The notes: a model not told the origin generated them from the letters alone. DNA of 64,000 nucleotides from Epiperipatus broadwayi (GCA_028023455.1 JAQFVV010006337.1:1289001-1353000); one strand, 5' to 3'; shown: positions 25,366 through 37,569, counted from the first letter of the stretch. A program made the numbers and translations.

Positions 25366-26260
25366 GCTATTGAAACATTTGAAATGATTCATACTATATA
25401 TAACAGTGAACCCAGTTTATAAATGATTTGCAAGACTTTGTGATTGCAAAGAAACAATGAAGATGATCCATATCTGGGTAGATCAATAACAACTGGAAAC
25501 CAAAAAAATATGAAAAAAGCTGCCAAAATTCTTCAAACTAATTGCAGTGTGTTTGTCAGACTCATTGATGAATTCATTTGCATTTTCAAAATTACTGTCC
25601 ATATTTTAATAAAGGATTTGAAAATTCTAAAAATGTGTTTGTGTCCATATGCTTCATTTGCTGAAAAGTGACCAAAAAGATGAGTGAAGCATTGCAAAGA
25701 TAAGCAAAGACCCACAACTATGGACTCGAAACTCTCATCAACATCATAATAAATGAGATACATTTCCAACATGAGCATCAAACAAATGTTAGACTATGGA
25801 ATAAAGATTACCAGAAGAAAGAGCAAAAAAATTGTGAATAAAAACCAACTAAATCAAAATAATATACAGTTTTTTTTCATCAGGAATACATTCCTAAAGA
25901 GCAGATGATAAAATATTTGAATGTTTTTTAATCACTTGTGTGACAAAAGTTTGCATAAACAACCGGAGTGCTTTTAGTATGGTTTTTGATCATTAATACA
26001 TGAGAACACATTAGTCCACAATGCCAAGATCATACACAAATTTTTGGTTAAAAACACTATTATGTTTCATCTTATTCTCCTGATTTAACTCCAATTGATT
26101 TTGGACTATTTCCAAAATTAAAAATGGTCATGAAAAGACTTTCTATAAAGATACAAAACAAACTGTGACATTTCATGTTATAGTTCAAACACTCAAGTGC
26201 CTCAAAAGTTTTTGGTGACTATTTAAACTTTATCACTAGGTAACCCATGAATTCATTCAG
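25366..26260 (+). pseudogene. Mariner-family transposase fossil
   Basis: Translation in shifting frames follows the mariner transposase from the N-terminal helix-turn-helix to the C-terminal catalytic part. 'AIETFEMIHTIYN' is near 25366. Then comes the N-x-E-D-D-P-x-x-G-R signature near 25455-25480. A T-V-H-x-I-L-I-K-D-L segment near 25590-25620 is followed by a K-M-C...A-E-K-x-P-K-R block. The C-terminal H-N-A...L-V-K-N...P-x-D-F-x-x-F-P-K-x-K segment lies near 26010-26130, where the third catalytic aspartate region sits in intact elements. Frameshifts, stops and a long gap in the middle show it is dead. Terminal inverted repeats were not found, so the element limits are unknown. Confidence 0.75.
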
Positions 26261-26597
26261 AAGTGATATAGATATTGTAGATAACTTGGGGAAATAACAT
26301 CATTTTTTCATTGGTACATGCTATATTGTTATTCATTCAAATTAATATATAATTATCCATCGTCATTTTATGAAAAAAAGAGTTATGAATGAAGTAGAAA
26401 AGAAAAATATTACTATATATTTTAAACATCTAATTGATTTATTTGTATGTGGAGAAGAAGAGAGTATTTGCAAATGAAAGAAAAGCTTAAATTAATTAAA
26501 TGATTTGAAAGAATGACAATAATAAAATATTTGAATTGTACGCAAATATGAAGAACATTTTGGTTAAAAGTTGTAGATAAAATCTATTGAGGAAAGC

Positions 26598-26598
<1 letters not shown>

Positions 26599-26678
<80 letters not shown>
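26599..26678. repeat. (TA)n microsatellite
   Basis: About 80 bases of TA dinucleotides with a single interruption (TCAT) near 26647. Confidence 0.95.
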
Positions 26679-26681
<3 letters not shown>

Positions 26682-28080
26682 ATTTACAATCTTATTCTAA
26701 CATTCCTTTAATATATAAAATGATTGGCTTGAGATGTTTTTTTAAAAGTTTGAGATAATTAATTATGCAAATATAAAAGTGATGAATTGAAAATAATAAT
26801 TATAGAGAAAAAAGTGACAATAGATCATGATATTGGATGTATTAGACAAGTGATATAAAATGTTAGAAATTAAATAATATCAATAATAAAAAAAGACTGT
26901 ATTATAATGCTGTATAAAATGTACATAAACCAAAAGATAGAATTGGTGAAGAGCATGAAAATAATGCAATACATGTAAAATCATTAACTTTTGTAAATGA
27001 CATGAAGCACACAAAATGAATAATGTTCAAACACCCATATTTAATAATCGTGAACTATAATATAATGGGTAGTTTGTAATCAATTTGAGATTACATGAAA
27101 AAAGAACAAGAATAAAAAAAAGATAATTTAGTTAGCAGACAAGGCTCTAACAAGAAATTTTACAAAACATGAGCAATTTAATGTATCCATTTTATTTGTA
27201 AGTAGTAATTAAAAGTGCTTTTGCGATTTGATTGTTACTTATCAAAAACTAAGTGCTATTTTGATTTACTTAGTTATTTATTGCATATTTTATTTAGGTT
27301 TATATTGTTATTATATATTTTGAAATAAAATGATAAATATTGGTAAAATTAGAAAATGATAGATAGTAAAGGAATGATTAAGACTAATAAGAAATGCATT
27401 AAAGTGAAATGAATAAAGTTTTTAAAGAAATATAAACTTTTTAATATTTATTCAAACTGATGTGAGATTACCTTAATAAAACATTTAAAAATTTCAATGT
27501 CAGATATGAGGGAAAAGAATTTATAATTAATAAAATTATTAAAAAGTGTATAATGAAATACAAAATGTCATTATTGGAGTATTTACAAATCTTATTGTCT
27601 TAAAAAAAGAAATCTGGATAATAAATATAATAAAATAATTTCATATATATATATATAGTATATAATTGAATAAAAGATAAATGAATATTATTATTTTCTT
27701 AGTTTAAACAATAAAACCAATTTTTTTCTTAATCTTCATTTTCTTTTCTTTTATGACTTAAATTAGTTAAATGTATAAAAAGGCTTGATTGTCAAGAGTC
27801 TTTCATACTATTACTCATCTTTCTTTACTAATTGTGACAATAGGATTGTATTCTTATGCAATCCATTTCCATTTTCTAGTTATGCATGCAACAATTCTGA
27901 TTCCAATCTTTCTTTTTCTTTGTTTTTTCTAACTTTCTGCATGTTGCCTTTCTTTTGCTGTCGTCATTTTTTCATTTAATCTCAAAAACTTTTATTTATG
28001 AAAAATAATGTTTACATGCTTATAAAAGACAGAAAAAATTATGTTTTACACATCATCAACAGTGTGGGACCATTTGTATA
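26679..28080. other. AT-rich DNA, no gene seen
   Basis: No motif-bearing frame. A 64-codon plus frame at 27785-27979 is Phe/Ser/Cys-rich and reflects T-rich sequence. Confidence 0.5.
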
Positions 28081-28442
28081 TTGATTATCTTCTGATAAAT
28101 AATAGTAAACTGATGTAGCTTTACCATTCACCTATCAGCATTGATGCAAATTGAATCTATTATTCATCTTTTGCTTAGCTATTAATGATTCGGTGGATCT
28201 GGTATATTAAGTAACTTCCAAGTTTCATTATACATGAATTTTGATGCAATAATAAAGTCTCTGTTTTTTACTTTCCTAATAATGTTCATGAAAAGACTGA
28301 CTAGTTCAGGGACAGGCACTGTGAACAATAGCTTACATCTAACATTCCATATAGCAGGTACAATAAAGATGGAAAGTCTAATAATAGGAAACTGTTTAGT
28401 TTGTAAGGCTTCCCTTACAGACATGATTTTATAGTAATCCAC
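28080..28442 (-). pseudogene. C-terminal fragment of a non-LTR retrotransposon polyprotein
   Basis: The minus frame 28442-28182 encodes 86 residues starting near 'MDYYKIMSVREALQ'. It includes 'PAIWNVRCKLLF' and ends 'ETWKLLNIPDPPNH' before TGA or TAA. The A-x-x-x-x-W-x-x-R-x-x-x-x-F segment followed by an R-x-x-x-R-x-x-x-x-x-x helix and a short W-x-x-L end is typical of residues after the RT and zinc finger in several LINE clades. The RT itself is missing. The remaining ~100 bases would be 3' UTR. A sequence resembling its last codons (AGATCTACCGAATTATG, minus strand) occurs near 36935. Confidence 0.45.
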
Positions 28443-28765
28443 CTTTAAGTTTTGGTATATACAGTTGTGTGGTATGGATTGGTTTATACAATAATCACAA
28501 AACTCATGCTTACTATATTATTATTATTATTTTTTTTTTATTATCATTTTTTTCTCTTGAAGTTGTAATGCATACTCATTTGCAAGTGTCTGCTGAGGAT
28601 ACATTTATTGAAAGATTTATAGAAAAAGTGGAATTAATTACAATTCATATATGAAGAGAATATAATTATAGGTGAGTTTATGGATTATACTTAGACTCAC
28701 ATTTAATAACTAAAACATTTTTTAAATTTTTATATAACCAGATTCGGTACTAATACATATGACAA

Positions 28766-28800
28766 TACATTCCACTTGATGGCATTGTTCCTCCAATAAA
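28766..28800 (-). repeat. Copy of the CAATGCCATCAAGTGG repeat motif
   Basis: On the minus strand, AACAATGCCATCAAGTGG is followed by a segment that aligns to 33806-33850 (ATTGTC...GAATCTG). The motif is shared with the right end of the 5981-6995 element. Confidence 0.55.
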
Positions 28801-28891
28801 ATACATTGATATAACATTACTGGGCCATTACATTTTCTTTAATATTTTAACAAATAAACAATACACAGACCACTCTTTAAAATTACTTTAC

Positions 28892-29082
28892 TTTATTATT
28901 TTTGAAACTAATTACTATATTTTGGTTTTGTAATAAATGTTCCTTTATTTTAGCTTTTTTTTAAAAATAACCAATATTCTTTTCTTTTGTAAGAAATTTA
29001 AAATTATGTTATTTTATTATTTTTGAAACTAATTACTTTTTTTCAGTTTTGTAATAAATGTTCATTTATTTTAGCTTTTATT
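28892..29082. repeat. ~70-bp tandem-type repeat, two copies
   Basis: TTATTATTTTTGAAACTAAT...GTAATAAATGTTC.TTTATTTTAGC occurs at about 28892-28962 and 29013-29082, about 120 bp apart. A third, partial copy follows the second 1.4-kb repeat near 32650-32685. Confidence 0.65.
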
Positions 29083-29155
29083 TAATATTTGTTTGTTAAT
29101 TTTTTTTTTTTTACTTCAAATATAATTTCATTTTTTGGTTGATAAACAATGCCTC

Positions 29156-30588
29156 AATTGTAACATTTTTCATGTTTTGATATGTTCTGGTAGGTCTTCT
29201 TTTACACACTATGAAGTGAAAGTTAATCAAGCTATAAAAAAAGAAATATCTCATTCCTATTTCCAAAAACATAGCTATATTTCCTGAATAACTGGCCTAC
29301 TGATTATTGTGACAGAAATTGCCGATGAAGTTAGTTTTAATTTATAAGAGGGTGCCATAGTTAATAGACTCCTAACTTCCTTGTATCCCATAATTTTGAC
29401 ACAAGTAACTAAAAGATCAGGTTTATGATTTCCCATAACTTTATTTATTTTTTTAGAGAATATTATTCCTGGGGCTTAAACATCAAATATTGGCAAAGGT
29501 AAATTATACACTCAAATCCTAATAAACTAACATTAATAAATTTAATAACTATCATTAATAATGCTAATGAATAGTTGATATTAGAAATAAATATTTTATT
29601 CCAACAAATTAAAATATTAAAAACACAAATTACTAATAAGTTGGAAAAACAAATTACTAATAAGTTGGAAGAATACACGCATGCTAATCCAGGCATGAAT
29701 CAATTAATTAAAACAGTTTCACCATTAAAGTTTCACTTCCAAATTTCTTCTAGAAAGTTCTTTAAATGAAAGTCTCTATCAGGATTATATTATAAGCTTA
29801 ATTTAGTCACAATCAGGACATGAATAATCTTACTGGTAAGTTTTGTAGTATATGTTTTGAAGAGCTCATTGAAGTTAACTAGTTTCCCTTTGTTGACATT
29901 TTTGCAGGTTCTTGGCCCATCCTAATGGCTAGAATTGACGTTTTTTGATAATGACCTATATGATGAAAGGATCTGTAAATGTATTGGTTCCACTATGCAT
30001 GACGATCCATCTCAGCCTATGAGTAATGTTAGTCTTGCATATGAGTAGTCTGGGATATGATATTTTTTTCTATCCCAGACCCAATGGAAGCTGCTAGTTA
30101 AGAAAAAGATAAAGACTCAGTTTTAAGTTTTTCTGACCTTTTATAGTCGCGATTCCTTTTTAGAGTTCTCTGTGCATCTATTTTATTTTTTCCTTTTATC
30201 AGCATACAAGATAATAATCTTGTACACTCTTTCTTAAATTTAAGTTACAAAGTCTTTTTTTTTTTCAGCATAATTCTGCCATCTTTAATTAGCTTCCAAA
30301 AAAAAAAAGTTTTAATGATTGTAATATTTTACTTCAGAATTTTTCTTTTTATTTGTCTGGATTAATAATCTGCATGTCATTTATTCTTTCCAATTTTAAC
30401 TCTTATTTTTAATCAAAATAATTTGAAACAAAAAAATAAACTCTCATTGTACATTTATTAAAAAAAAAAAGTATACTGACTAAAAAAAATTAAAATTGCG
30501 TCTTTTAATAAGATCGCTAAATTTACTTTTTATTTTAGTTTTTACCAAATGCCAATATATTTGTACCATATATAAATAAACAGTACAA
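29156..30588. repeat. 1.4-kb direct repeat, copy A
   Basis: Matches 31238-32633 in the same orientation, starting at TTTTGATATGTTCTGGTAGG and ending near ATATATAAATAAA..GTAC. Identity is about 85-90% by eye, with small indels such as a duplicated AATTACTAATAAGTTGGAA unit found only in A. No frame longer than 77 codons. Both copies contain a possible mini-intron signal (GTAAGTTTTG...TTTTTGCAG near 29836-29907), possibly by chance. Confidence 0.85.
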
Positions 30589-31237
30589 TACCCCTGGGAT
30601 CAGGGGATGAGAATAAAATAGGGGTTTAAACTAATTTTATTCTTAAGTTTTAAGTTCGTATTCGGTTTTGTTTTGTATTAGCATGCTGATATATTTTTGT
30701 AGATTTTTTCACAAGTGACATGTGGCTTTAAACCCTACATTTAGGGTCTAACACAGTGGGAATGAGAAACACTTCATATTCACTTGTGTCCTTTCCACTC
30801 AAGCTTAATACTAACAATAAGAAGCCCAAGTCATAAGCACAGATGAGCGTTGCTCATCCTTTTAAGTCTTACAGGCTGCAGCAACTTGGTCAGCCCTCCC
30901 ATTTCTCAGGAACCCTGCTACAAATATACTGATGGGCATTTACAGACAGTCTTATGTTACATACTGTATACAAGGACTCAGGGCTATGCATTTTCCCCTC
31001 TCCAGTATCCACCTACCCGGTCAATACTTGTGACTTAATATTTACATCAGTTGCAATCGTGTTTTCTAGACATATTTAAAAAAAAATATTTTTAGTTGTA
31101 TAATCAGGGATTAACATTGTATCTCAGATAATGGTTTGTTTTGAAGTCTTGCAATGAGAAGCTATTGTAACGTTTTTTTATACCATTACGACATATCTCA
31201 GGTTGTGGTTGCGTATCAAAGTCTGGTGTTGGGAACC
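30589..31237. other. Segment between the 1.4-kb repeats, with a G+C-richer patch
   Basis: About 30720-31035 is noticeably less AT-rich than its surroundings and has no internal copy elsewhere in the window. It encodes only a 62-codon plus frame (30850-31038) without a recognised domain. It may be a separate inserted element, or an old exon. Confidence 0.4.
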
Positions 31238-32633
31238 ATTGTAATGTTTCTGACATTTTGATATGTTCTGGTAGGCCTTCTTTTACACACTATGAAGTAA
31301 AATTTATCCAAGCTATGTAAAAAGAAATAACTCATTCCTATTTCCAAAAACATAGCTATATTTCCTGATTAATTGGCCTACTAATTATTGTGACCGGAAT
31401 TGCTGATGAAATTAGTTTTAATTTATAAGAGGATGCCATAGTCAATAGACTCCTAACTTCCTCCTATCCCATAATTTTGACACAAGTAACTAAAGCATCG
31501 GATTTATGATTTCCCGTAACTTTATTAATTTTTTTAGACAATATTATTCCCAGGAATTAATCATCAAATATTGGCAAAGGTAAATTATACACTCAAATTC
31601 TAATAAACTAATATTAATAAATTTAATAACTGTCATTAATAATGCTCAATGAATAGTTGATATGAGAAATAAATATTTTATTCCAACAAATTAAAATATT
31701 AAAAACACAAATTACTTATACATGCATGCTAATCCAGACATAAATCAATTAACTAAAACAGATTCACCATTAAAGTTCACTTCCACGTTTCTAAATGAAA
31801 GTCTCTATAAGGATTATATTATAAGCTTAATTTAGTCACAATCGGGATATGAATAATCTTACCGGTAAGTTTTGTAATACGCGTTTTGAAGAGCTCATTA
31901 AAGTTAATTAGTTTCCCTCTTTTGACATTTTTGTAGGTTCTTTGGCACATCCTAATGGCTAGACTCAACGTTTTTTTCTGAGTGACCTATATGGTGAAAG
32001 GTATCTATAAATGCATCAATTCCACTCCCCATGATGATCCACCTCAACATATGAGTAATGGTAGTCCTGCATATGAGTAGACTGGGACAGAATATTTTCT
32101 CTATCCCAGACCTAATGGAAGTTGCTAGTTAATGGAAGCTGCTAGTTAAGAAAAAGATAAAGACTCAATTTTAAGTTTTTCTGACCTTTTATAGTTGTGA
32201 TTCATTTTTAAAGTTCTCTGTGCATCTATTTTCTTTTGTCTTTTTATCAGCATACAAGATAATAATCTTGTACACTCTTTCTTAAATTTAAGTTACAAAG
32301 ACTTTTTTTTTCAGCATAATTCTGCCATCTTTAATTAGATTCCAAAAAAAAAAAAGTTTTAATGATTGTAATCTGTTACTTCACAATTTTTCCTTTTATT
32401 TGCCTGGATTAGTAACCTGCATGTCATTTATTTGTTCCAATTTTAACATTTATTTTTAATCAAAGTAATAATCCGAAAAAAAAAAAAAACTCTCATTGTA
32501 TGTTTGAAAAAAAAAATTACACTAACTAAAAAAAATTAAAATTGCGTCTTTTAATAAGATCGCTAAATTTACTTTTTCTTTTAGCTTTTACTAAATGCCA
32601 ATATATTTGTATCATATATAAATAAATGGTACA
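31238..32633. repeat. 1.4-kb direct repeat, copy B
   Basis: Partner of copy A. Sequence just after B (32634-32765) resembles sequence just before A (28850-29110), so the ancestral arrangement was probably a tandem duplication of a ~2-kb unit. Both copies hold a CTGGGA...TCCCAG hairpin. Confidence 0.85.
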
Positions 32634-32767
32634 TAATAAACAATTTATTTTTGTTTGGTAATAAATGTTCATTCATTTTAACTTTTTTTTTGGGAACTGT
32701 AATTTAATAAATTTGCAAAATGTTAGTTTGTTAAATTTTTTTAGGAATGACGTTTATTTTATTACTA

Positions 32768-32935
32768 CAAATAGAGTTTGATTTTTGGGTAGCCGTTGAA
32801 CCAGGTACTGTTACAAACAGAACACCTTCGATGACAATTACTCATTCTGCATTCCATCTCATAGGTCCTACATTTCCTTAGACCACCACACACATTTGTC
32901 TTCTTTGGTGATGGAAGTCATTTCTCTTGCAGGAA
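32768..32935 (-). pseudogene. C-terminal Cys-rich end of a piggyBac-like transposase
   Basis: One minus-strand frame stays open from about 32935 to a TAG near 32770 and encodes 'VCGGLRKCRTYEMECRMSN', then C-x3-C-x2-C-x4-F-x2-Y-P-K-I-K-L and the stop. PiggyBac-family transposases end in a Cys-rich domain of the form C-x2-C...T-x-Y-x-C-x2-C-x-V-x-L-C-x3-C-F-x2-Y-H followed within about ten residues by the stop. The last part (C-x3-W-F-x2-Y-P, stop after seven residues) fits if the usual Cys and His became Trp and Pro. The catalytic Asp-rich domain was not found upstream. An unrelated zinc-finger fragment cannot be excluded. Confidence 0.45.
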
Positions 32936-33247
32936 GGCTGCAGCGGATGCTTCTGTATTAGGCAATAGGGACAACTTTAATGAATACTTTTTAAACAAGT
33001 AGCCATTTTACAAGGTCTTGCAAGGTATGATATTTTAAGTTCAGGTATGCCGAATTGCCACATTTCATAATTTTAACAAGTTTACAAGGGGAGGGGAGTG
33101 ACCTTGGGTACAGTGTGACAATTTGGAAAACCTTATAGTAATACATTTAGGTTTGAAAATAATTACTTCTGACCACATATTGGTTCAAAAGTATTCACAC
33201 TCTATCATGATAAGTTAGTGATATGTTAAGTGTCAGCATTCATATAG

Positions 33248-33530
33248 AGGCAAAACTCCCCATACAGTAGTGCCACCCTGTGCCAAACAGAATAATCAAT
33301 GGATGCCAGAAGGCTTGTGCATAAAATCCCTATCTAGTGCCTACTCATCCAATATCCCCAGACTAGTTTCTGGCTTGTGGCTCCTCACTGATGATGGCCA
33401 CAAGCCAGAAACTAGTCTGGGGATATTGGATGAGTAGGCACTAGATAGGGATTTTATGCACAAGCCTTCTGGCATCCATTGATTACTCTGTTTGGCACAG
33501 GGTGGCACTACTGTATGGGGAGTTTTGCCT
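33248..33530. repeat. Near-perfect hairpin, 134-bp arms, 15-base loop
   Basis: The left arm (33248-33381) is the reverse complement of the right arm (33397-33530). The one mismatch I can find is in ACAGAATAATC versus GATTACTCTGT. The loop is 33382-33396. The arms are distinctly richer in G+C than the flanks. A transcript through it would fold into a ~134-bp duplex. A 14-base direct repeat, CATTCATATAGAGG, starts at 33237 and again at 33593. Confidence 0.95.
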
Positions 33531-33592
33531 TTGTTTACAACAAATTATGTGCTAGTATAGAGATGGTGATCATGTGATGTTTGATGGTTTAA

Positions 33593-33860
33593 CATTCATA
33601 TAGAGGGTAAACAATACATATCAGAGCTAACTGATATGGTAGGCTACATGTGACTTGTGAGAACAATTGATCACAAAACCTGCTGCAGGCTGCCGTTACC
33701 CAAAAGACTCAATTACTACCATTCAATTGCTGATTGCAATTGAGAAGTTGTGCATGATAAACAGTATTTTCAACTACTTTTGGCTAGCAACAATGCCATC
33801 AAGTGGGATGGATTGTCGTAATTATTGAAGTGGAATCTGAGATTCAGACTGTGCTTCACA
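33593..33860 (+). repeat. Dispersed-repeat segment containing CAATGCCATCAAGTGG
   Basis: The motif at about 33788-33804 is shared with 6945-6965 and (inverted) 28766-28800. Similarity to the latter continues for about 40 bases. The segment also holds a short inverted repeat, CAATTGC..GCAATTG, near 33723-33742. Confidence 0.5.
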
Positions 33861-34309
33861 GCCCACCTCAAATATTCTGCTACCAAGCCAAATTCAAACC
33901 CTATTCTTGCGTATATATTCCACTCACTAACATATTTTTTTTGTTCATTTTCTTGATATATTATCTAACATACTTCTTAACGAAAATATATGCATAAATA
34001 TCTGAATTTAAACACTAGAAAAAAAAAAGGGGGGGATATAGTATTTAAAAAGGGGAATACATATACAGAATAGGTAACAGAGGATTAATTGTAACAAACT
34101 TATAATATCAAAATATATTATATTTTCTGTATTTTTTAAAAATTATAAGATTTATAGTAATTATTTAGTAATTGCAGCTCAGATTATATAGATATCCGTA
34201 GGGACAAACTTACTAAGCAAATATTTACTAGAAAAAGTTTGTTATATGTCAATCGATAAAATTTTGTCTTTTAAATTATTTTTTCTATTAAACTATACTT
34301 TCCCATCTT

Positions 34310-34411
34310 GCATTGGTGGTTGAGAGGTCAGCATGACTGCCTTGCACTTGCAGGCAGTTGCCCGGGTTGCGGATTCGCATCCCGGCCAATGCTATGACAC
34401 TTAAAAAAAAA
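34310..34411 (+). repeat. tRNA-derived SINE, copy 2
   Basis: A-box region TGGTGGTTGAGAGG (about 34314-34327), B-box region GGATTCGCATCCCGG (about 34370-34385), tail CAATGCTATGACAC and an A9 run. This is the best preserved of the three copies. Confidence 0.85.
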
Positions 34412-37400
34412 CCTATACTTTTCTTTTTAAATCCAAGATGGAAGAGCAATTGTAAGCAGTCAAAATAATAAAGGTGAGAAACTTACATCTTGTTTAATGT
34501 TCTAAAATAACTTTATGTTTCTCTAAAATTAAAATGATAAACTAAACTAATTGATTTACTTTTGTCATAAATATTTGTTATCAAATTAATTTCGGTTTGA
34601 CTACATATTATCTAACAATGGCATCTTCCAGCACAATGGGTAAAGCTTATGTAGAAATTCTTTTAAAAATTAGATTAGAAAATGATCAGCAGTGACCAAT
34701 CAAGAAAGCATTCCACAAATATCAGGGCATAGTATAAAATGGGCTAATTTTGACCAGGAAAAAAACTTAAAAAGTTAATAAAAGCAGTTGCCAAATAAAT
34801 CCATGCTCGTTTGATTTCGATGTGTCATGAATAAACCCACTTCACCTTTCTTGCCATTTGAGATGACCCTCCCTGAAATCTGCACCCAGGATCCTGATAC
34901 TCATAAACTATAACTATATGCCTGTTTGTTGAATAATGAACTTACTACTTGCCTGAATAACTATGCTTGTCAAACTAGATCTAGTTCTCCGAGGAAAATC
35001 TGAACATCACCAAAAGAACAGCCAAGTTTGTACAGAGATAATAATTTCAAGTGCTGCTAGACTCTTAAATTTACATTGAATAATTTCAAATCTTACCTAT
35101 CTGTTTCTTTAAACACTTTGTAAAGCCTTCCTTGTAAAATTTAATATTAATTATGAATTAATCAATTTGTAAATTCTTACCTTGTTAATCAAATGTACTT
35201 TGTTCTCTCTATATAACTTAGCAGTAATCTCTCCTACATTAAATCTCTCCTGAACAATTATTATTTCTCAATTTCATGTCTATGCGGCAATATTTTTACT
35301 TTCATTATTATATTTTATATTTTCATATACTAAATTATATGTCGATAATTTTTCCCAGATTCGCAAGTCTCTCCACTATCTCTTTTAAAATCCCTTCCTT
35401 ACTTTTCATAGGGTGATCAATCTAGTTTTTAATAATAATAATAAAAAAAAACAAATTTGTTATTCTTATTATAGCGGATGCCTGTGAGTCTGGGAGAGTA
35501 AAATAAAAATCAGATAATTATTGTACAACGTTATTTTCAAAAAACTAAGCAAAAATCTGTTTTCTTAGAAATGTTTTTTTTTTATTAATTAAGTAATAGC
35601 GCCAACTTCTAAAAACTTTAAATATACTTATATGAATTAAATCAATATTATTTTCTTGAAATCATTAACCACCACCTACTTTATATATATCTAATAATAT
35701 GTAAGGTATTTATGAAAGCACTTAAAACCAAAGATTTGTATTAGTTATAAGTTGTGGGAAGTTTATGCGTAATTTAAATTAATAAAAGGAAAGGGGGGGG
35801 GAATTCTCTAGTTATATGAGCTATATATTAGCATTAAGTGTTATCAATGAAGATAGGTAATAATTCTTTGTTCTTAGTTTTTAAGTTTGTCAAGCATTAC
35901 ATGTATACTGGTCTTTAGTTATATATATTTGTGCTTCTTTTCCTGGGCGTATCAGAAAACCTGAGTCACGTCTATTTTTACTTCTAATTCCAAGGACAAG
36001 GTTTGTAAACCCCTTAAGACTTCTTCAGTGCTAAATATTATTGCATAGGGTCTGCTCTGGCAAAAGTCCAGCCTATGGCAATTCAATAAAGCGCATTGTT
36101 CATTTTTTGTGATCCGACCCTGCCAATGTTTGCAGAGAGTCATCTTCTTTAGCCATAAATTGAAGCACCTTCTTGGATCTTAGAATGGATCTCTTCATTG
36201 CCATCATGCACTTACCAATCTCCCATATTCATTCTCACTAAAGCTATCAATACTCCTAAATCGTACTGTTATGATAGTGCTAAATGGATTGTCATTTTTA
36301 TATTTTCATTCATACTTTCATAGCCGCTTTTTCTGCCACAATTACTGTTTCCTAAATTAGCTTCCCACATATGTTCGCAAATGCGAATATTATTATCAAT
36401 TAAATATAATTACCATTGCCATCAAACTCAATAATCTTATGTATTGGTTCAAGTGCTGTTGTTATATTAATGGTGGATTTAAAGAACTTTAAATAACTGT
36501 AATCCAGCGATATTAAAAATCTTAGATATACCATGTAATCTGTTAATTATTGACATATAAATAGCCACATTAGAATAAATGTGCTCATTTTATAGTATTG
36601 TAGGAGAGGTTAATGTCATCTAAGGGAGATAAATACCCATTGTTATTTGTATTTTGACATAAATAATGTAATCAATCATATATATCCCAAGTTAACTTAA
36701 TAAATCTTGTATATATTTCTAAATATCAAAGTCATTGTTTCATTTATTGAATAGTAATAATATTTGATGTTATATAAAAGTTTTAATTTACTAGATGATA
36801 GAATCTTATTAACAATAATATTCTATACACGAATAAATTCAAATTAGAGTCTTTTTGTGTCAGCTTTGCAATTCCGGCGGTGAGAAATAAATTAGATTGG
36901 TATCATAGGAATTGTTGCTCATAATTCGGTAGATCTGGAAAATAGAAAAATAGAGCAGAGTTCATGAGTGTTCCTGACTTATGTATCTTGTGCATGATTG
37001 GTCTCAAGGTACTTTTGCCTAGATGCTAGATCTTGTTATATGAACAGACAAAACCGACCACTACAGTATCAGTACCCAAGATCAAATGGATTAAGTAAGA
37101 GTAAGTCATTCTTTTTGTTATCTTTCTGATGGTATAAATCATGTTTTCCTATAGTAAATTCTTAAATTTTTATGAATTTTTATTTAAATAACTTCATGTA
37201 TTTACCTCCCCACCTCAGTTTATTAAATTTTATGAAGAAAAGATTGTCTTGAATTTTAGACAAAAAAAAAAAAGATTTGTCACAGATTCGAACATCAATG
37301 ATTCTTTTCTAATTTCTAGAAAGATTCTTTATTATTTAGTAAATTTCAAATTTATTTTTGGAAGATAAACTAATTCCTTTAGCAATGAAAAAATGGAGAA

Positions 37401-37569
37401 AAGATAAGCAACTTGTACTTATAAAAGCTAGAAGAATACCAGATTCTTCAATTTGACAACTTCTAAAAATGCCACCAAATTTCATAAAAAAGTGGGTCTA
37501 GGCCTTTTTACAATGTTTGCAGACTGTTATAATTTGCAAGTGAAAAATTCCTCCTACAACTTTCATATC
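34412..37569. other. Mixed unassigned DNA
   Basis: Two patches are less AT-rich: 34620-35030 and 35940-36250. The second contains a 63-codon minus frame (36143-35952) with no recognised domain. A G9 run occurs near 35796. No gene can be supported. Confidence 0.45.

Noticed and set aside
26599-26678. CRISPR-like or other functional array
   Set aside because: Plain dinucleotide microsatellite; no repeat-spacer structure anywhere in the window.
29836-29907. 72-base mini-intron (GTAAGT...TTTTTGCAG) in both 1.4-kb repeats
   Set aside because: Neither flank encodes a convincing frame. Such signals are expected by chance in AT-rich DNA.
30850-31038. 62-codon plus frame as an exon
   Set aside because: Less AT-rich than its flanks, but no splice signals or recognised domain, and similar text could be an old transposon.
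34814-34912. Short frame MNKPTSPFLPFEMTLPEICT... as a first exon
   Set aside because: Ends after 28 codons without a donor site in phase and has no recognised family.
35952-36143. 63-codon minus frame as an RT or protease fragment
   Set aside because: Contains no catalytic motif in order; the resemblance to polymerase segments was only a few residues.
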